Shown piece after piece: positions 7,397 to 15,992 of a stretch of 46,759 nucleotides of DNA. The DNA lies in assembly GCF_020023995.1 (NCBI RefSeq), contig NZ_NRRD01000026.1, positions 1 to 46,759 on the forward strand. The letters run 5' to 3'. A model generated the notes under the pieces. It did no database searches and had not been told where the DNA came from. It saw only the letters and a list, made by a program, of their open reading frames with translations. Each line of letters begins with the position of its first letter. The stretch's first letter is position 1. The DNA is from Rhodobacter sp. TJ_12 (GTDB taxonomy: Bacteria > Pseudomonadota > Alphaproteobacteria > Rhodobacterales > Rhodobacteraceae). The translations under genes were made by a program, and so were the position numbers.

Positions 7397-8787
7397 CCCC
7401 GGCGGCGGCCTATGCCGATCTGGCCGCGGGCGATGCGGCGCGGCGCACAGGTTTTGGTGTGGCGCAGCGGCGCGCGGTGCTGGCAAAACTGGCCGCTGAA
7501 ATCCGCGCCCGCGAAAGCGAGATCATGGCCGCCTTGGCCGCCGATCTGGGCAAGCCCCCGGTCGAGGTGCGGATTTCCGAAATCATCCCGGTTTTGTCGG
7601 AAATTCGCCATACCGCCAAGCATTTGAAACGCTGGGCCAGGCCGCGCCGGGTTTGGCCGACGTTGGCGATGCTGGGCACGCGTGGCACGATCCGCCCCGA
7701 GCCCAAGGGCACGGTGCTGATCATCGCGCCGTGGAACTATCCGCTGTGTCTGGCGCTGGGGCCGCTTGTTTCCGCCATCGCGGCGGGCAATGCGGCGGTG
7801 ATTAAACCCTCGGAACTGGCCCCCGCCACCTCGGCGCTGATCGCGCAGATCGTAGCCGCCGCGCTGCCCGACGATCTGGTGCGCGTGGTCGAGGGCGGGG
7901 TCGAGACCGCGACCGAACTATTGTCGCAGCCGTTCGACCATATCTTTTTCACTGGCTCGCCCGCTGTGGGCCGGGTGGTGATGGCGGCGGCGGCGAAAAC
8001 GCTTGCCTCTGTCACGTTGGAGCTGGGGGGCAAGTCGCCGGTGATCCTTGGCCCCGGCGCGGATTTGAAAAAGGCCGCGCGAATGGTGGCTTGGGGCAAG
8101 TTTCAAAACGCGGGCCAGACCTGCATCGCCCCCGATCACGTCTATGTGCCGCGCGCTGTGCAGGGCGCCTTTACCGATGCGCTGCGCGCGGAAATCGCGC
8201 GGATGTATGGCGCGCGCCCGCAAACCTCTGCCAGCTATGCGCGGCTGATCGGGGCGAAGCATTTCACCCGGTTGAAAGCGCTTCTGGAAGAGGCCGTGGG
8301 GCAGGGCGCGCGCCTTGTCACCGGCGGCGAGGCCGAGGAAAGCGCGCGCTATCTTGCCCCGACCGTCTTAACCGATGTGCCGGGCGAGGCCACGCTGATG
8401 CGCGAGGAAATTTTTGGCCCCGTGCTGCCGGTGATTGCCTATGACGATCTGGAGACCGTGCTGGCCGAGATCGCGGCGGGCGAAAAGCCGCTGGCGCTTT
8501 ATCTCTTTGCCCGTGACCGCGCGGTGATCGAGCGGGTCAGCGCCGCCACCACTTCGGGCGGGGTGGGGGTGAATGTGACGCTGGCGCATTTTCTGCACCT
8601 CAACCTGCCCTTTGGCGGGGTGGGCAATTCGGGCCTAGGTGCTGCGCATGGGCGGTGGGGTTTTGCCGCCTTCAGCCATGAAAAGCCGGTTTTGGAAAAC
8701 CGCTTTGCGGTGCTCGATCCGTTGATGCCGCCCTATACGAAAACAAGCGCGCGGTTGGCGAAGCTGGTGCAAAAACTCACCGGCTGA
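7393..8787 (+). CDS. Aldehyde dehydrogenase, class-3/coniferyl-aldehyde type
   Basis: This 464-residue NAD(P)-dependent enzyme has the catalytic glutamate in LELGGKSP (Glu210) and the nucleophilic cysteine in NAGQTCIAPD (Cys244). The short length, GTVLIIAPWNYP segment and IAPDHVYV context match the class-3/coniferyl aldehyde dehydrogenase branch rather than the 500-residue betaine-aldehyde type. A C-terminal hydrophobic anchor is not seen. It is translationally coupled to the FAH-family gene. It probably oxidises a small aldehyde produced in the same pathway. The substrate is unknown. Confidence 0.88.
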   Translation: MTPAAAYADLAAGDAARRTGFGVAQRRAVLAKLAAEIRARESEIMAALAADLGKPPVEVRISEIIPVLSEIRHTAKHLKRWARPRRVWPTLAMLGTRGTIRPEPKGTVLIIAPWNYPLCLALGPLVSAIAAGNAAVIKPSELAPATSALIAQIVAAALPDDLVRVVEGGVETATELLSQPFDHIFFTGSPAVGRVVMAAAAKTLASVTLELGGKSPVILGPGADLKKAARMVAWGKFQNAGQTCIAPDHVYVPRAVQGAFTDALRAEIARMYGARPQTSASYARLIGAKHFTRLKALLEEAVGQGARLVTGGEAEESARYLAPTVLTDVPGEATLMREEIFGPVLPVIAYDDLETVLAEIAAGEKPLALYLFARDRAVIERVSAATTSGGVGVNVTLAHFLHLNLPFGGVGNSGLGAAHGRWGFAAFSHEKPVLENRFAVLDPLMPPYTKTSARLAKLVQKLTG

Positions 8788-8817
8788 AACGCACCGGCTG
8801 ACGGGGAACGACCGGGC

Positions 8818-8844
8818 GCACAGCCGTGGCATCGGCGGCTGTGC
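8818..8844 (+). terminator. Hairpin after the FAH-aldehyde dehydrogenase unit
   Basis: A 9-bp stem, GCACAGCCG with CGGCTGTGC (8818-8826, 8836-8844), has a 9-base loop and lies 30 bases after the dehydrogenase stop. No T tract follows, so it may be a Rho-assisted end or a 3'-end stabiliser. Nothing else is evident in the 205 bases before the next gene. Confidence 0.4.
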
Positions 8845-8992
8845 CTTGCGCGCGCCTGCATCACTTTGGCCTCTCGACTTCCGCCGATTGCTGCCCCATG
8901 GGCAGCCAAGGTGTTTGCGGCTTATGCACCTGAAAAATAAAATTATTCAGCCCCTCCGCCCGCCGGAGCCTGACAATACGAAAGGCCCACCC

Positions 8993-9433
8993 ATGATCGC
9001 CTACCGGATTTCGCCGGACAAGCTGCGCACCTTCGGAACCGAGGGGAAGCCGTTCCTGTCGTTCGATCAGTTTCTGAACCTCGTCCAGCACTTCCGCGAT
9101 GATCACTATGCTGCACAGCATATTCAAGGCTTCGTCGAAGAGGTTGGCCGGTTCTATTCCATTTGGACGGTCACGCAAGAATCGCGCTACTTCCGCCATA
9201 TCTGGTTCGATCAGATCGACAGCGATCTGAGCATCGAATTCCAAATCTTGCCGCTGACGCAAAGTTCCAATTTCCTCTTGGATATTGCCCTGCGCGGCGC
9301 GGATGGCGCGCTTTACTTCACCAATCGCCAAAAGCTGGCGGTTGATCGGCTTGTGGGGGATCGTTTCGTCCTTGCCTCGTGGAAGCGCATCCCCGGATTG
9401 CGGGCCTTTCTTGAGGCGCAAGCCGCGGCCTGA
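8993..9433 (+). CDS. Conserved-looking hypothetical protein, 146 residues
   Basis: I do not recognise this protein. It has no signal peptide or membrane segment. It looks like a compact soluble alpha/beta domain rich in aromatic residues, with segments RFYSIWTVTQESRYFRHIWF and LLDIALRGADGALYF. The start at 8993 was chosen because upstream in-frame codons translate to an unlikely leader; the ribosome-binding site is weak. It converges with the TetR gene, with only nine bases between the stop codons. It could be read from its own promoter or as a tail of the preceding unit. A sensory or ligand-binding role is only a guess. Confidence 0.65.
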   Translation: MIAYRISPDKLRTFGTEGKPFLSFDQFLNLVQHFRDDHYAAQHIQGFVEEVGRFYSIWTVTQESRYFRHIWFDQIDSDLSIEFQILPLTQSSNFLLDIALRGADGALYFTNRQKLAVDRLVGDRFVLASWKRIPGLRAFLEAQAAA

Positions 9434-9442
9434 AAAGTCTTT

Positions 9443-10045
9443 TTAGGCGCAGGCCGCCGCCACATGGCGTGCCAGCGCCGTCTTCAACTGCTCCAGCGTC
9501 ATCTCTTCCTTGACGGTGAAGGTGACAAACAAACTGTTGAGGCTGAAGAACAACAGCTCGCCAAAGGCGCGTGCCTCGATCTCGGGGCGCAATAGCCCGG
9601 CCCGTTGCAGCGTTTCGATCAACTGCGTCACCTGATCGGTCAGCGCCGCATCCAGCATCCGGTAGCGATGCGAAAAGGGCGTATCGGGATGCTGGATCGC
9701 AAAGGCCATCGCCGTGCGCCACATCTCTTTGGTCAGATAAACAAGCGAGTGATCGTAATAAAGCGCCGCCAGATGGCAGATCGCCTCGGGCGCGCTGTCA
9801 TGAGGCTGATCCAGCACCTGCGCGCCCTGATTAAGAACCTCTTCCACCTCCATCGACACGATGGCCATCAGCAATTCGGCCTTGCTGTCATAGTAATTGT
9901 AAAGCGTGCCGACCGAGACCTCGGCGCGTTCGGCAATCTCGCCGATCCGGGCCGCCTCGTATCCATTTTGCTTAAAGAGCAGGCTTGCCGCCTTCACAAT
10001 CGCCTTGTTGCGGCTCGCTTTCTGTTTTTCCCGTAGCCCTGCCAT
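9443..10045 (-). CDS. TetR/AcrR-family transcriptional regulator
   Basis: This 200-residue regulator has an N-terminal TetR helix-turn-helix at about residues 12-58 (IGEIAERAEVSVGTLYNYYDSKAELL). The remaining roughly 140 residues form the helical ligand-binding and dimerisation domain. It is divergent from the PotDBCA-like operon across a 104-base gap, the usual arrangement for a local repressor. It therefore probably represses the transporter/catabolic operon until a polyamine-related ligand binds. Target and ligand are inferred from position. Confidence 0.85.
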   Translation of the reverse strand: MAGLREKQKASRNKAIVKAASLLFKQNGYEAARIGEIAERAEVSVGTLYNYYDSKAELLMAIVSMEVEEVLNQGAQVLDQPHDSAPEAICHLAALYYDHSLVYLTKEMWRTAMAFAIQHPDTPFSHRYRMLDAALTDQVTQLIETLQRAGLLRPEIEARAFGELLFFSLNSLFVTFTVKEEMTLEQLKTALARHVAAACA

Positions 10046-10149
10046 GCTCTCTCCTGCCCATCCTCAAGATTAGCATTGACTCTAAAAATGAGGGCGTTCA
10101 ACTTTTTTATCACACGGCGACCATAAGCCGGACACGACAGGAGAGACAA
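10046..10149. promoter_or_regulatory. Divergent promoter/operator region between TetR gene and polyamine transporter operon
   Basis: This 104-base region separates the two start codons. It contains a TTGACT at about 10076, an AT-rich CTAAAAATGAG and then a TTCAACTTTTTTATC stretch. TTGA and TCAA ends around CTC/GAG give weak dyad symmetry compatible with a TetR operator. The CAGGAGAG ribosome-binding site of the rightward operon is at 10138-10145. Confidence 0.4.
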
Positions 10150-11196
10150 ATGCTCAAGCAAGGCTGCGCCATTACGGCGCTGGTGGTGGGCTGTGCCCCC
10201 GCGCTTCAGGCGGAAGAGTTGAACGCGCTGATCTGGTGCGACCATGCCGATCCGGCATTTTTGGCCCCCTTTGAAGAGGCCCATGACGTGCGCGTTAACG
10301 TCAAGGAATATGAGGGCACGGCGGCGGGTCTGACGCTGTTGGAGCAATCGCGGCCGGGCGATTGGGATGTCATGGTGATTGATGCCGTCGATGTGGGCCG
10401 CGCGGTGGAACGTGGTTTCTTGGCCCCGCTGCCCGAAGGCGTCGCCCCCTTGGACGATTACTTCGACGAAGTGCGGCTGACCGATCATGTCACCGTCGAG
10501 GGCACGACCTATGCGGCGGTGGAAAAGTTTGGCTATAACACCATCGCTTTCAATAAGGCCGCTGTCAGCGCCGAAGATATGACCTCGCTCAAGGCGTTGT
10601 GGTCGGGCAAATATGATGGCCGGATCGCGATTTATGACTATTACCTGCCGGTTTTGGGCATCGCAGGTCTGGCCGAGGGGGTGGCAACCGCCGATCTGGA
10701 TGCCGGATCGCTTGAAAGCCTGCGCGCACCGCTGATGGGGCTTAAGGCCGCCTCCAAGCAAGTGTCCGATGTGGTGGCAAGCCAAACCGCCTTGGCCACG
10801 GGCGAGGTGGATATTCTGGTCGGCGGCGGCGAATGGCTGACCGCCGTGCTGCATGAAGAAAACCCCGATCTGGATTGGATCATCCCCGAAGAAGGGGGGC
10901 TTTTGTGGGCGCAATCCTTGGCCATTGTCGAGGGCAGCGAAAAGCCCGAACTGGCGGCGGAATTCATCAAATACGTGCTCTCGCCCGAGGGGCAGGCGGG
11001 GCTTGCGACCTCGTCTTGCTATTGGGGGATGCCCGCCAACAAGGCCGCCGGTGACGTGCTGAGCGATGCGCAAAAAGCCGTGCTGCGCTGGGACGATCAG
11101 GCCGATTATCTGGCCCGCGCACAGCTTTACCCGGTGCCGGATGCCGAGACCGATGCGGCGATGCAAGACCTCTGGACCGAGATGTTGCAAAACTAA
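10150..11196 (+). CDS. Spermidine/putrescine-type ABC transporter substrate-binding protein (PotD-like)
   Basis: This 348-residue periplasmic protein has a short signal peptide (MLKQGCAITALVVGCAPALQA, cleavage near residue 21). Its mature start LNALIWCDHADPAFLAPFEEAH fits the extracellular solute-binding family 1/PotD fold. WDVMVIDAVDVGRAVERG and FGYNTIAFNK resemble the conserved strands lining the polyamine site. The start follows CAGGAGAG. It is the first gene of a D-B-C-A ordered transporter operon controlled by the divergent TetR. The ligand is probably a polyamine or another cationic amine. Unlike the other three binding-protein genes here, no hairpin separates it from the next gene. Confidence 0.85.
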   Translation: MLKQGCAITALVVGCAPALQAEELNALIWCDHADPAFLAPFEEAHDVRVNVKEYEGTAAGLTLLEQSRPGDWDVMVIDAVDVGRAVERGFLAPLPEGVAPLDDYFDEVRLTDHVTVEGTTYAAVEKFGYNTIAFNKAAVSAEDMTSLKALWSGKYDGRIAIYDYYLPVLGIAGLAEGVATADLDAGSLESLRAPLMGLKAASKQVSDVVASQTALATGEVDILVGGGEWLTAVLHEENPDLDWIIPEEGGLLWAQSLAIVEGSEKPELAAEFIKYVLSPEGQAGLATSSCYWGMPANKAAGDVLSDAQKAVLRWDDQADYLARAQLYPVPDAETDAAMQDLWTEMLQN

Positions 11197-11199
11197 GCC

Positions 11200-12054
11200 A
11201 TGAGCATCGAGCGGCGTGAAAAATGGCAAGGGGCGGCGCTGGTGGCGCCGGCCCTTCTGTGGACCTTGGTCTTCTTTGCCGTGCCCTTTGCGGGCATGGC
11301 TTTGATGAGCCTTGCACATCTGGACGGACGCGAGATCGTGCAGGGGTTTGATCTTGGGAACTATCTCAAGATTTTCACCGAACCGGCGCTGCGCCGGGGC
11401 ATTTCTGTTTCACTGGAAATCACCGCGCTTGTCACGGTTTTGTCGGTGCTGCTGGCGTGGCCCTTGGCGTGGATCATCGCGACCGTCGTGCCCGCGCGCT
11501 GGCGGCGGTTGGTGCTGTTGCTCGCGGTGTTGCCGTTTTGGACCTCGTATGTCGTGCGCTCCTATTCCTGGGCTTTGGTTCTGGGGGAAAAGGGCGTGGT
11601 GATGAATGCGCTGGTGGGGATTGGCCTGCTGGCCGAGCCTGTGCAGATCATGGCGACCCGCGCCGCCACGGTGATTGGTTTTGTGCATTTCTTCGTCATG
11701 CTGCTGACGCTGACGATCTATTCCAACCTTGTGCAGCTTTCGCCCAACTACGCCCGCGCGGCGCAAGACCTTGGCGCCTCGCGCTGGCAGGTGATTTGGC
11801 ATGTGATCTTGCCGCTTACGCTGCCCGGCGTGATGACGGGGGCGTTTTTGACCTTTGTTCTGTGCATCGGCGATTACATCACCCCGCAAATTCTGGGTGG
11901 CAATAACGAACTTAGCCTGCCGCAACTGATTATGCTGCAACTGGGGCGGCGCGGCGATTACCCGATGGCTTCGGCGCTATCGGTCGTGTTGATGGCGATT
12001 GTGACGCTCGCCTATGTGGCGTCGGCGCGCTGGCTGAAGATGGAGCGGATGTGA
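11200..12054 (+). CDS. Polyamine-type ABC transporter permease (PotB-like)
   Basis: This 284-residue inner-membrane permease of the BPD_transp_1 family has about six transmembrane helices. The EAA loop is LSPNYARAAQDLGASRWQVIWHVILPLTLPG near residues 178-208, which contacts the ATPase. YVVRSYSWALVLG is typical of the PotB branch. It starts three bases after the binding-protein stop, with little ribosome-binding site, suggesting reinitiation. It overlaps the PotC-like start by a TGATG. Confidence 0.87.
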   Translation: MSIERREKWQGAALVAPALLWTLVFFAVPFAGMALMSLAHLDGREIVQGFDLGNYLKIFTEPALRRGISVSLEITALVTVLSVLLAWPLAWIIATVVPARWRRLVLLLAVLPFWTSYVVRSYSWALVLGEKGVVMNALVGIGLLAEPVQIMATRAATVIGFVHFFVMLLTLTIYSNLVQLSPNYARAAQDLGASRWQVIWHVILPLTLPGVMTGAFLTFVLCIGDYITPQILGGNNELSLPQLIMLQLGRRGDYPMASALSVVLMAIVTLAYVASARWLKMERM

Positions 12055-12824
12055 TGCGCGCGCTTTCTTGGGCCTATCTGATCGCGATGCTGGGCTTCAT
12101 CCTGCTGCCGGTGGCGATGCTGGTGATCTTTTCTTTCCAAGATGGCCGCTTGCCGGTGCCGCCGCTTAAGGGCGTGACCTTGGAATGGTATGGCAAGGTG
12201 CTGTCCGACCGCGCGCTGATGGAGGCGCTGGTCAATTCGCTTTTGGTGGCCTTTGTGTCGGCCCTTACCGCACTGGTGCTTGGGTTTCTGGCGGCCTCGG
12301 GCCTTGCGCGGGTGGTCTTGCCCGGCTCGGCTTGGATGCGTGGCGCGCTGATTGCACCGATGACGGTCAGCTATCTGATCGTCGCTTTGGGGCTGTTGCA
12401 GATGTTTGGACAGGTGGGCATTCGCCCGTCACTTCTGGCCACGGGCATCGGCCATGTGGTGATCAACCTGCCTTTGTGCTTTGCCATCACCTATGCGGCA
12501 ATTGGTGAGCATCAAAGAAGCGCGCTGAAAGCGGCGCGCGATCTGGGCGCGCGTGAATTTCAGGTGCTGTGGTTCGTGGCCGCGCCGATGCTGGCCCCGG
12601 CACTCGCCGCCGCCTTCTTCCTTGCCTTCACCTTTTCTTGGGACGAGTTCATCATCGCTTTCCTGCTGACCCGGTTTGATGTCACGCTGCCGGTCGAGAT
12701 TTGGTCGATGCTGCGCTCGGGCCTGTCGCCTGCCACCAATGCGGTGGGCTCGCTTGTTTTCCTTGTCTCCCTCGTCATTCTGGTGGCGCTGGAACTTACG
12801 CTGTTCAGAAAGGGCGCGAAATGA
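12054..12824 (+). CDS. Polyamine-type ABC transporter permease (PotC-like)
   Basis: This 256-residue second permease of the system has about six membrane segments. Its EAA loop is RSALKAARDLGAREFQVLWFVAAPMLAP, and FSWDEFIIAFLLTRFDVTLPVEIWSML is characteristic of PotC. The GTGATG at its start offers two initiation codons (12051 or 12054). I chose the ATG, whose A is the last base of the previous TGA. Its own stop overlaps the ATPase gene start. It forms the heterodimeric channel with the PotB-like protein. Confidence 0.86.
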   Translation: MRALSWAYLIAMLGFILLPVAMLVIFSFQDGRLPVPPLKGVTLEWYGKVLSDRALMEALVNSLLVAFVSALTALVLGFLAASGLARVVLPGSAWMRGALIAPMTVSYLIVALGLLQMFGQVGIRPSLLATGIGHVVINLPLCFAITYAAIGEHQRSALKAARDLGAREFQVLWFVAAPMLAPALAAAFFLAFTFSWDEFIIAFLLTRFDVTLPVEIWSMLRSGLSPATNAVGSLVFLVSLVILVALELTLFRKGAK

Positions 12825-13846
12825 CCGCCGATGTGCATATTCATGGCGTCGAGCATCGCTTTGACACCTTCACCGCGTTGCATCGGGTGGATCTGAAAAT
12901 CAGCGCCGGGGAATTCATTGTGCTGCTGGGCCCCTCGGGCTGCGGTAAGACCACGCTCTTGTCGATCATCGGCGGCTTCCTTTCGCCATCAGAGGGCAAT
13001 GTGCTGATCGGCGGCAAGGATATGAGCCTTGTCGCGCCGCGCGCACGGCCCACGACGACGGTGTTTCAAGATTACGCGCTGTTTCCGCATATGAGCCTGC
13101 GCGACAACGTGGCCTTTGGGTTGCGGATGCGCGGGGTCGGGCGCGCGGCGCGGCACAAGAAGGCGTTGGAAATGCTTGATCTGGTTGGGCTTTCGGACAA
13201 GGGCGACCGCAAGCCGCATGCGCTTTCGGGCGGGCAGCGCCAGCGGGTCGCCTTGGCGCGGGCCTTGGCCGTGGACCCCGATGTGCTGTTGCTTGATGAG
13301 CCGCTGGGCGCGCTGGATCTGAAGCTGCGCCGCCAGATGCAAGACGAGCTCAAGGCGATCCAGCGCAGCGTCGGCACGACCTTTATCCATGTCACCCATG
13401 ACCAAGAAGAGGCGATGGCGATTGCCGACCGGATTGTGGTGATGAACCAAGGCCGGATCGAACATTGCGGCACGCCCGAAGAGGTGTATCTGACCCCGAA
13501 AACCCTGTTTTCCGCCAATTTCATGGGCGAGATGAACCGCATTCCGGTGACGGCTGCGGGGCAGGGGGTGGCCTCGCCGCTTGGGCTGCTGCCGCTTGCG
13601 CCGCAAACCGGCACGCTGTGCTTGCGGCCCGAAAATCTGGGGCTGGCCGGGGAGGTCAGCCTTGGCCCCGCGCGGCTTGAAGCTGCGGCCTTTTTCGGCA
13701 GCCACCATCGGTGCCATTTCACCCCCCTGGCCGCACCCGATTTGCGCCTGATCGCGCACCTGCCGCAAGGGCGCCACCCCGCGCCGGGCGAAGAGGTTGA
13801 ACTGTTCGCCACCCATCCCGTTATTTTGGCACCGGAGGCCGCCTGA
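12821..13846 (+). CDS. Polyamine-type ABC transporter ATP-binding protein (PotA-like)
   Basis: This 341-residue ATPase has Walker A GPSGCGKTT, Q-loop VFQDYALFPH, signature LSGGQRQRVALARA, Walker B LLLDEPLGALD and a switch histidine in HVTHDQEEAM. The roughly 100 residues beyond the ATPase domain form a TOBE-type C-terminal domain (LCLRPENLGLAG), as in PotA. The start is the ATGA overlap with the PotC-like gene. The stop overlaps the MBL-fold hydrolase start, tying the catabolic genes to the transporter in one transcript. Confidence 0.88.
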   Translation: MTADVHIHGVEHRFDTFTALHRVDLKISAGEFIVLLGPSGCGKTTLLSIIGGFLSPSEGNVLIGGKDMSLVAPRARPTTTVFQDYALFPHMSLRDNVAFGLRMRGVGRAARHKKALEMLDLVGLSDKGDRKPHALSGGQRQRVALARALAVDPDVLLLDEPLGALDLKLRRQMQDELKAIQRSVGTTFIHVTHDQEEAMAIADRIVVMNQGRIEHCGTPEEVYLTPKTLFSANFMGEMNRIPVTAAGQGVASPLGLLPLAPQTGTLCLRPENLGLAGEVSLGPARLEAAAFFGSHHRCHFTPLAAPDLRLIAHLPQGRHPAPGEEVELFATHPVILAPEAA

Positions 13847-14571
13847 TGCGCATTCCCCCCAAAGATTGGTATCGCATCCGCCGTGTTGGTGACGATGTCA
13901 CTTGGATCGATGAGCCCTATATCCAAGAATTCTACCGCTGCAACATCTGGCATGTGCGTGGGCGGGACCGGGATATGATGGTCGATAGCGGCATGGGGGT
14001 TGTGTCCTTGCGCGAATGGGTGCCGCTGGTCAGCGAACGCCCTTTGGATGCGGTGGCCAGCCATACCCATTTTGACCATGTCGGCTGCCATCACGAATTT
14101 CCCTGCCGTCTGTGCCACGAGGCCGAGGCGGATATTCTGGCCGCGCCCAGCCGCGCCAATACGCTGGCCGATCCTTATGTGACCGATGAGATTTTCGACG
14201 CGCTGCCCGATGTGCCGTATCAATCCACCACCTATGCCGTGAAAGCCGCCCCCGCGACGCGGCTTTTGGCCGATGGCGATGTGATCGATCTGGGCGATCG
14301 CCATTTCGAGGTGATCCACACGCCCGGCCACAGCCCCGGCGGCATCGCGCTATGGGAAGCGGCGAGCGGTGTATTGATTGCGGGCGATATTGTTTATGAT
14401 GGCCCCTTGATCGAAGACACCTATCATGCCGATGCTACTGATTACATTCGGTCGATGCAGCGGCTGGCGCGGTTGCCGGTGCGCGTGGTGCATGGCGGGC
14501 ACTTCCCGTCGTTTTCGGGTGAAAGACTAAGAGAGATTGTTGCCAACTGGTTGAAAGAAAAGGGCCTTTGA
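13846..14571 (+). CDS. Metallo-beta-lactamase-fold hydrolase
   Basis: This 241-residue cytoplasmic protein has the zinc motif SHTHFDHVGCHHEF (HxHxDH, about residues 71-76). Further metal ligands are in IHTPGHSPGG and AGDIVYDGP, with a distal histidine in VHGGHFPS. The family hydrolyses thioesters, lactones and other esters. No signal peptide is seen. It is embedded between the PotA-like gene and an aldehyde dehydrogenase with TGATG overlaps on both sides. It therefore acts in the same pathway, perhaps on a cyclic or ester intermediate of amine oxidation. The reaction is not known. Confidence 0.83.
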   Translation: MRIPPKDWYRIRRVGDDVTWIDEPYIQEFYRCNIWHVRGRDRDMMVDSGMGVVSLREWVPLVSERPLDAVASHTHFDHVGCHHEFPCRLCHEAEADILAAPSRANTLADPYVTDEIFDALPDVPYQSTTYAVKAAPATRLLADGDVIDLGDRHFEVIHTPGHSPGGIALWEAASGVLIAGDIVYDGPLIEDTYHADATDYIRSMQRLARLPVRVVHGGHFPSFSGERLREIVANWLKEKGL

Positions 14572-15992
14572 TGGACCATTCCTGTTTTTACATCGGCGGC
14601 GCATGGGTGGCGCCGCTGACGCCGCACCCCTTTGGCGTGGAAAATCCTGCGACCGAAAAGATCGTGACCGAAATCTCGCTTGGCACGGCGGCGGATGTCG
14701 ATCTTGCCGTGGCGGCGGCGAAATCCGCTTTCCCGGCTTGGGCGGCAACGCCCGTGGCGGAGCGGCGCGCGCTGATGGCCCGGTTCTTGGCGCTTTATCA
14801 AGCGCGCTATGAAGAGATGGTGCAGGCGATTTCCACGGAAATGGGCGCGCCCGTCACCATGGCGCGCGAACAACAGGCCGATACCGGCATTGGCCATACG
14901 CAGGGCTTTTTGGATGCGCTCGATCATCTTGTCTGGGAATGGCAACTCGACAACGGCGATACGCTGATGCGTGAGCCCATCGGCGTGGTGGGGCTGATCA
15001 CGCCGTGGAACTGGCCGGTGAACCAAATCGCGCTGAAGGTCGTGCCCGCGCTGCTGACGGGCTGCACTTGTGTGCTCAAACCCTCTGAAATCGCGCCGCT
15101 TTCTGCGATGCTTTTCACCGAGTTGCTGGATCAGGCGGGCTTTCCGGCGGGGGTGTTCAACCTCGTGAATGGCGATGGCCCAACGGTGGGCGCCGCGCTG
15201 TCGCGCCACCGCGATATTGCGATGATGTCCTTCACCGGATCAACCCGCGCGGGCGCGGCGGTCAGTTGCGATGCGGCACAAACGGTCAAACGGGTGACGC
15301 TGGAACTGGGCGGCAAAAGCCCCAACCTTGTGTTTGCCGATTGCGATTTGGAAACCCAAGTCGCGGCCTCTGTCGCGGAATGTATGAACAACACCGGCCA
15401 AAGCTGCGATGCGCCGACACGTCTGATCGTTGAGCGCGCGGTCTATGACAAGGTCGTTGATCTGGCCCGCGCGGCGGCGCTGGCGACCGAGGTGGGCGAT
15501 CCGGCGGTGGAGGGCCCGCATATCGGCCCGCTGGTTTCCGCCCAGCAATGGGCGCGGGTGCAGGCGCTGATCGAGGCGGGGCTGGAAGATGGCGCGCGGC
15601 TCGTGGCCGGTGGCCCCGGCATGCCCGAGGGGATGGAATGCGGCCATTACGCCAAGCCCACGATCTTTGCCGATGTGACCCCCGAGATGCGTCTGTGGAA
15701 AGAAGAGGTGTTTGGCCCGGTGTTGGTGATCACCCCCTTTGAAGACGAGGCAGAGGCGATCGCGCTTGCCAATGACTCGCCCTATGGGCTGGCCGCCTAT
15801 GTGCAAACCGGAGATCCGGTGCGGGCGCGGCGCGTGGCCAAGGCGCTGCGCGCGGGGATGGTGCATCTGAATGGCGCGCCGCATAGTTACGGCAGCCCCT
15901 TTGGCGGCTATGGCCAATCGGGCAATGGGCGTGAAGGCGGGCTGTTGGGGCTTGAGGATTTCACCGAGGTGAAGGCGGTGCACGGGCTATGA
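14571..15992 (+). CDS. Aldehyde dehydrogenase, probable aminoaldehyde/guanidinobutyraldehyde type
   Basis: This 473-residue NAD-dependent enzyme has the catalytic glutamate in LELGGKSPN (Glu245) and the cysteine nucleophile in TGQSCDAPTR (Cys279). It also has the cofactor segment GLITPWNWPVNQIALK and a PFGGYGQSGNGREGG C-terminal motif. The start at 14571 overlaps the preceding TGA; the TTG just upstream is a less likely alternative. Its place between a polyamine-type importer and an amidase/ureohydrolase suggests oxidation of 4-aminobutyraldehyde or 4-guanidinobutyraldehyde to the acid. That substrate is inferred from the neighbours only. Confidence 0.86.
   Translation: MDHSCFYIGGAWVAPLTPHPFGVENPATEKIVTEISLGTAADVDLAVAAAKSAFPAWAATPVAERRALMARFLALYQARYEEMVQAISTEMGAPVTMAREQQADTGIGHTQGFLDALDHLVWEWQLDNGDTLMREPIGVVGLITPWNWPVNQIALKVVPALLTGCTCVLKPSEIAPLSAMLFTELLDQAGFPAGVFNLVNGDGPTVGAALSRHRDIAMMSFTGSTRAGAAVSCDAAQTVKRVTLELGGKSPNLVFADCDLETQVAASVAECMNNTGQSCDAPTRLIVERAVYDKVVDLARAAALATEVGDPAVEGPHIGPLVSAQQWARVQALIEAGLEDGARLVAGGPGMPEGMECGHYAKPTIFADVTPEMRLWKEEVFGPVLVITPFEDEAEAIALANDSPYGLAAYVQTGDPVRARRVAKALRAGMVHLNGAPHSYGSPFGGYGQSGNGREGGLLGLEDFTEVKAVHGL

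Noticed and set aside
9994-11319. 441-codon minus-strand open frame
   Set aside because: It is a shadow of the PotD-like gene and crosses the divergent promoter region.
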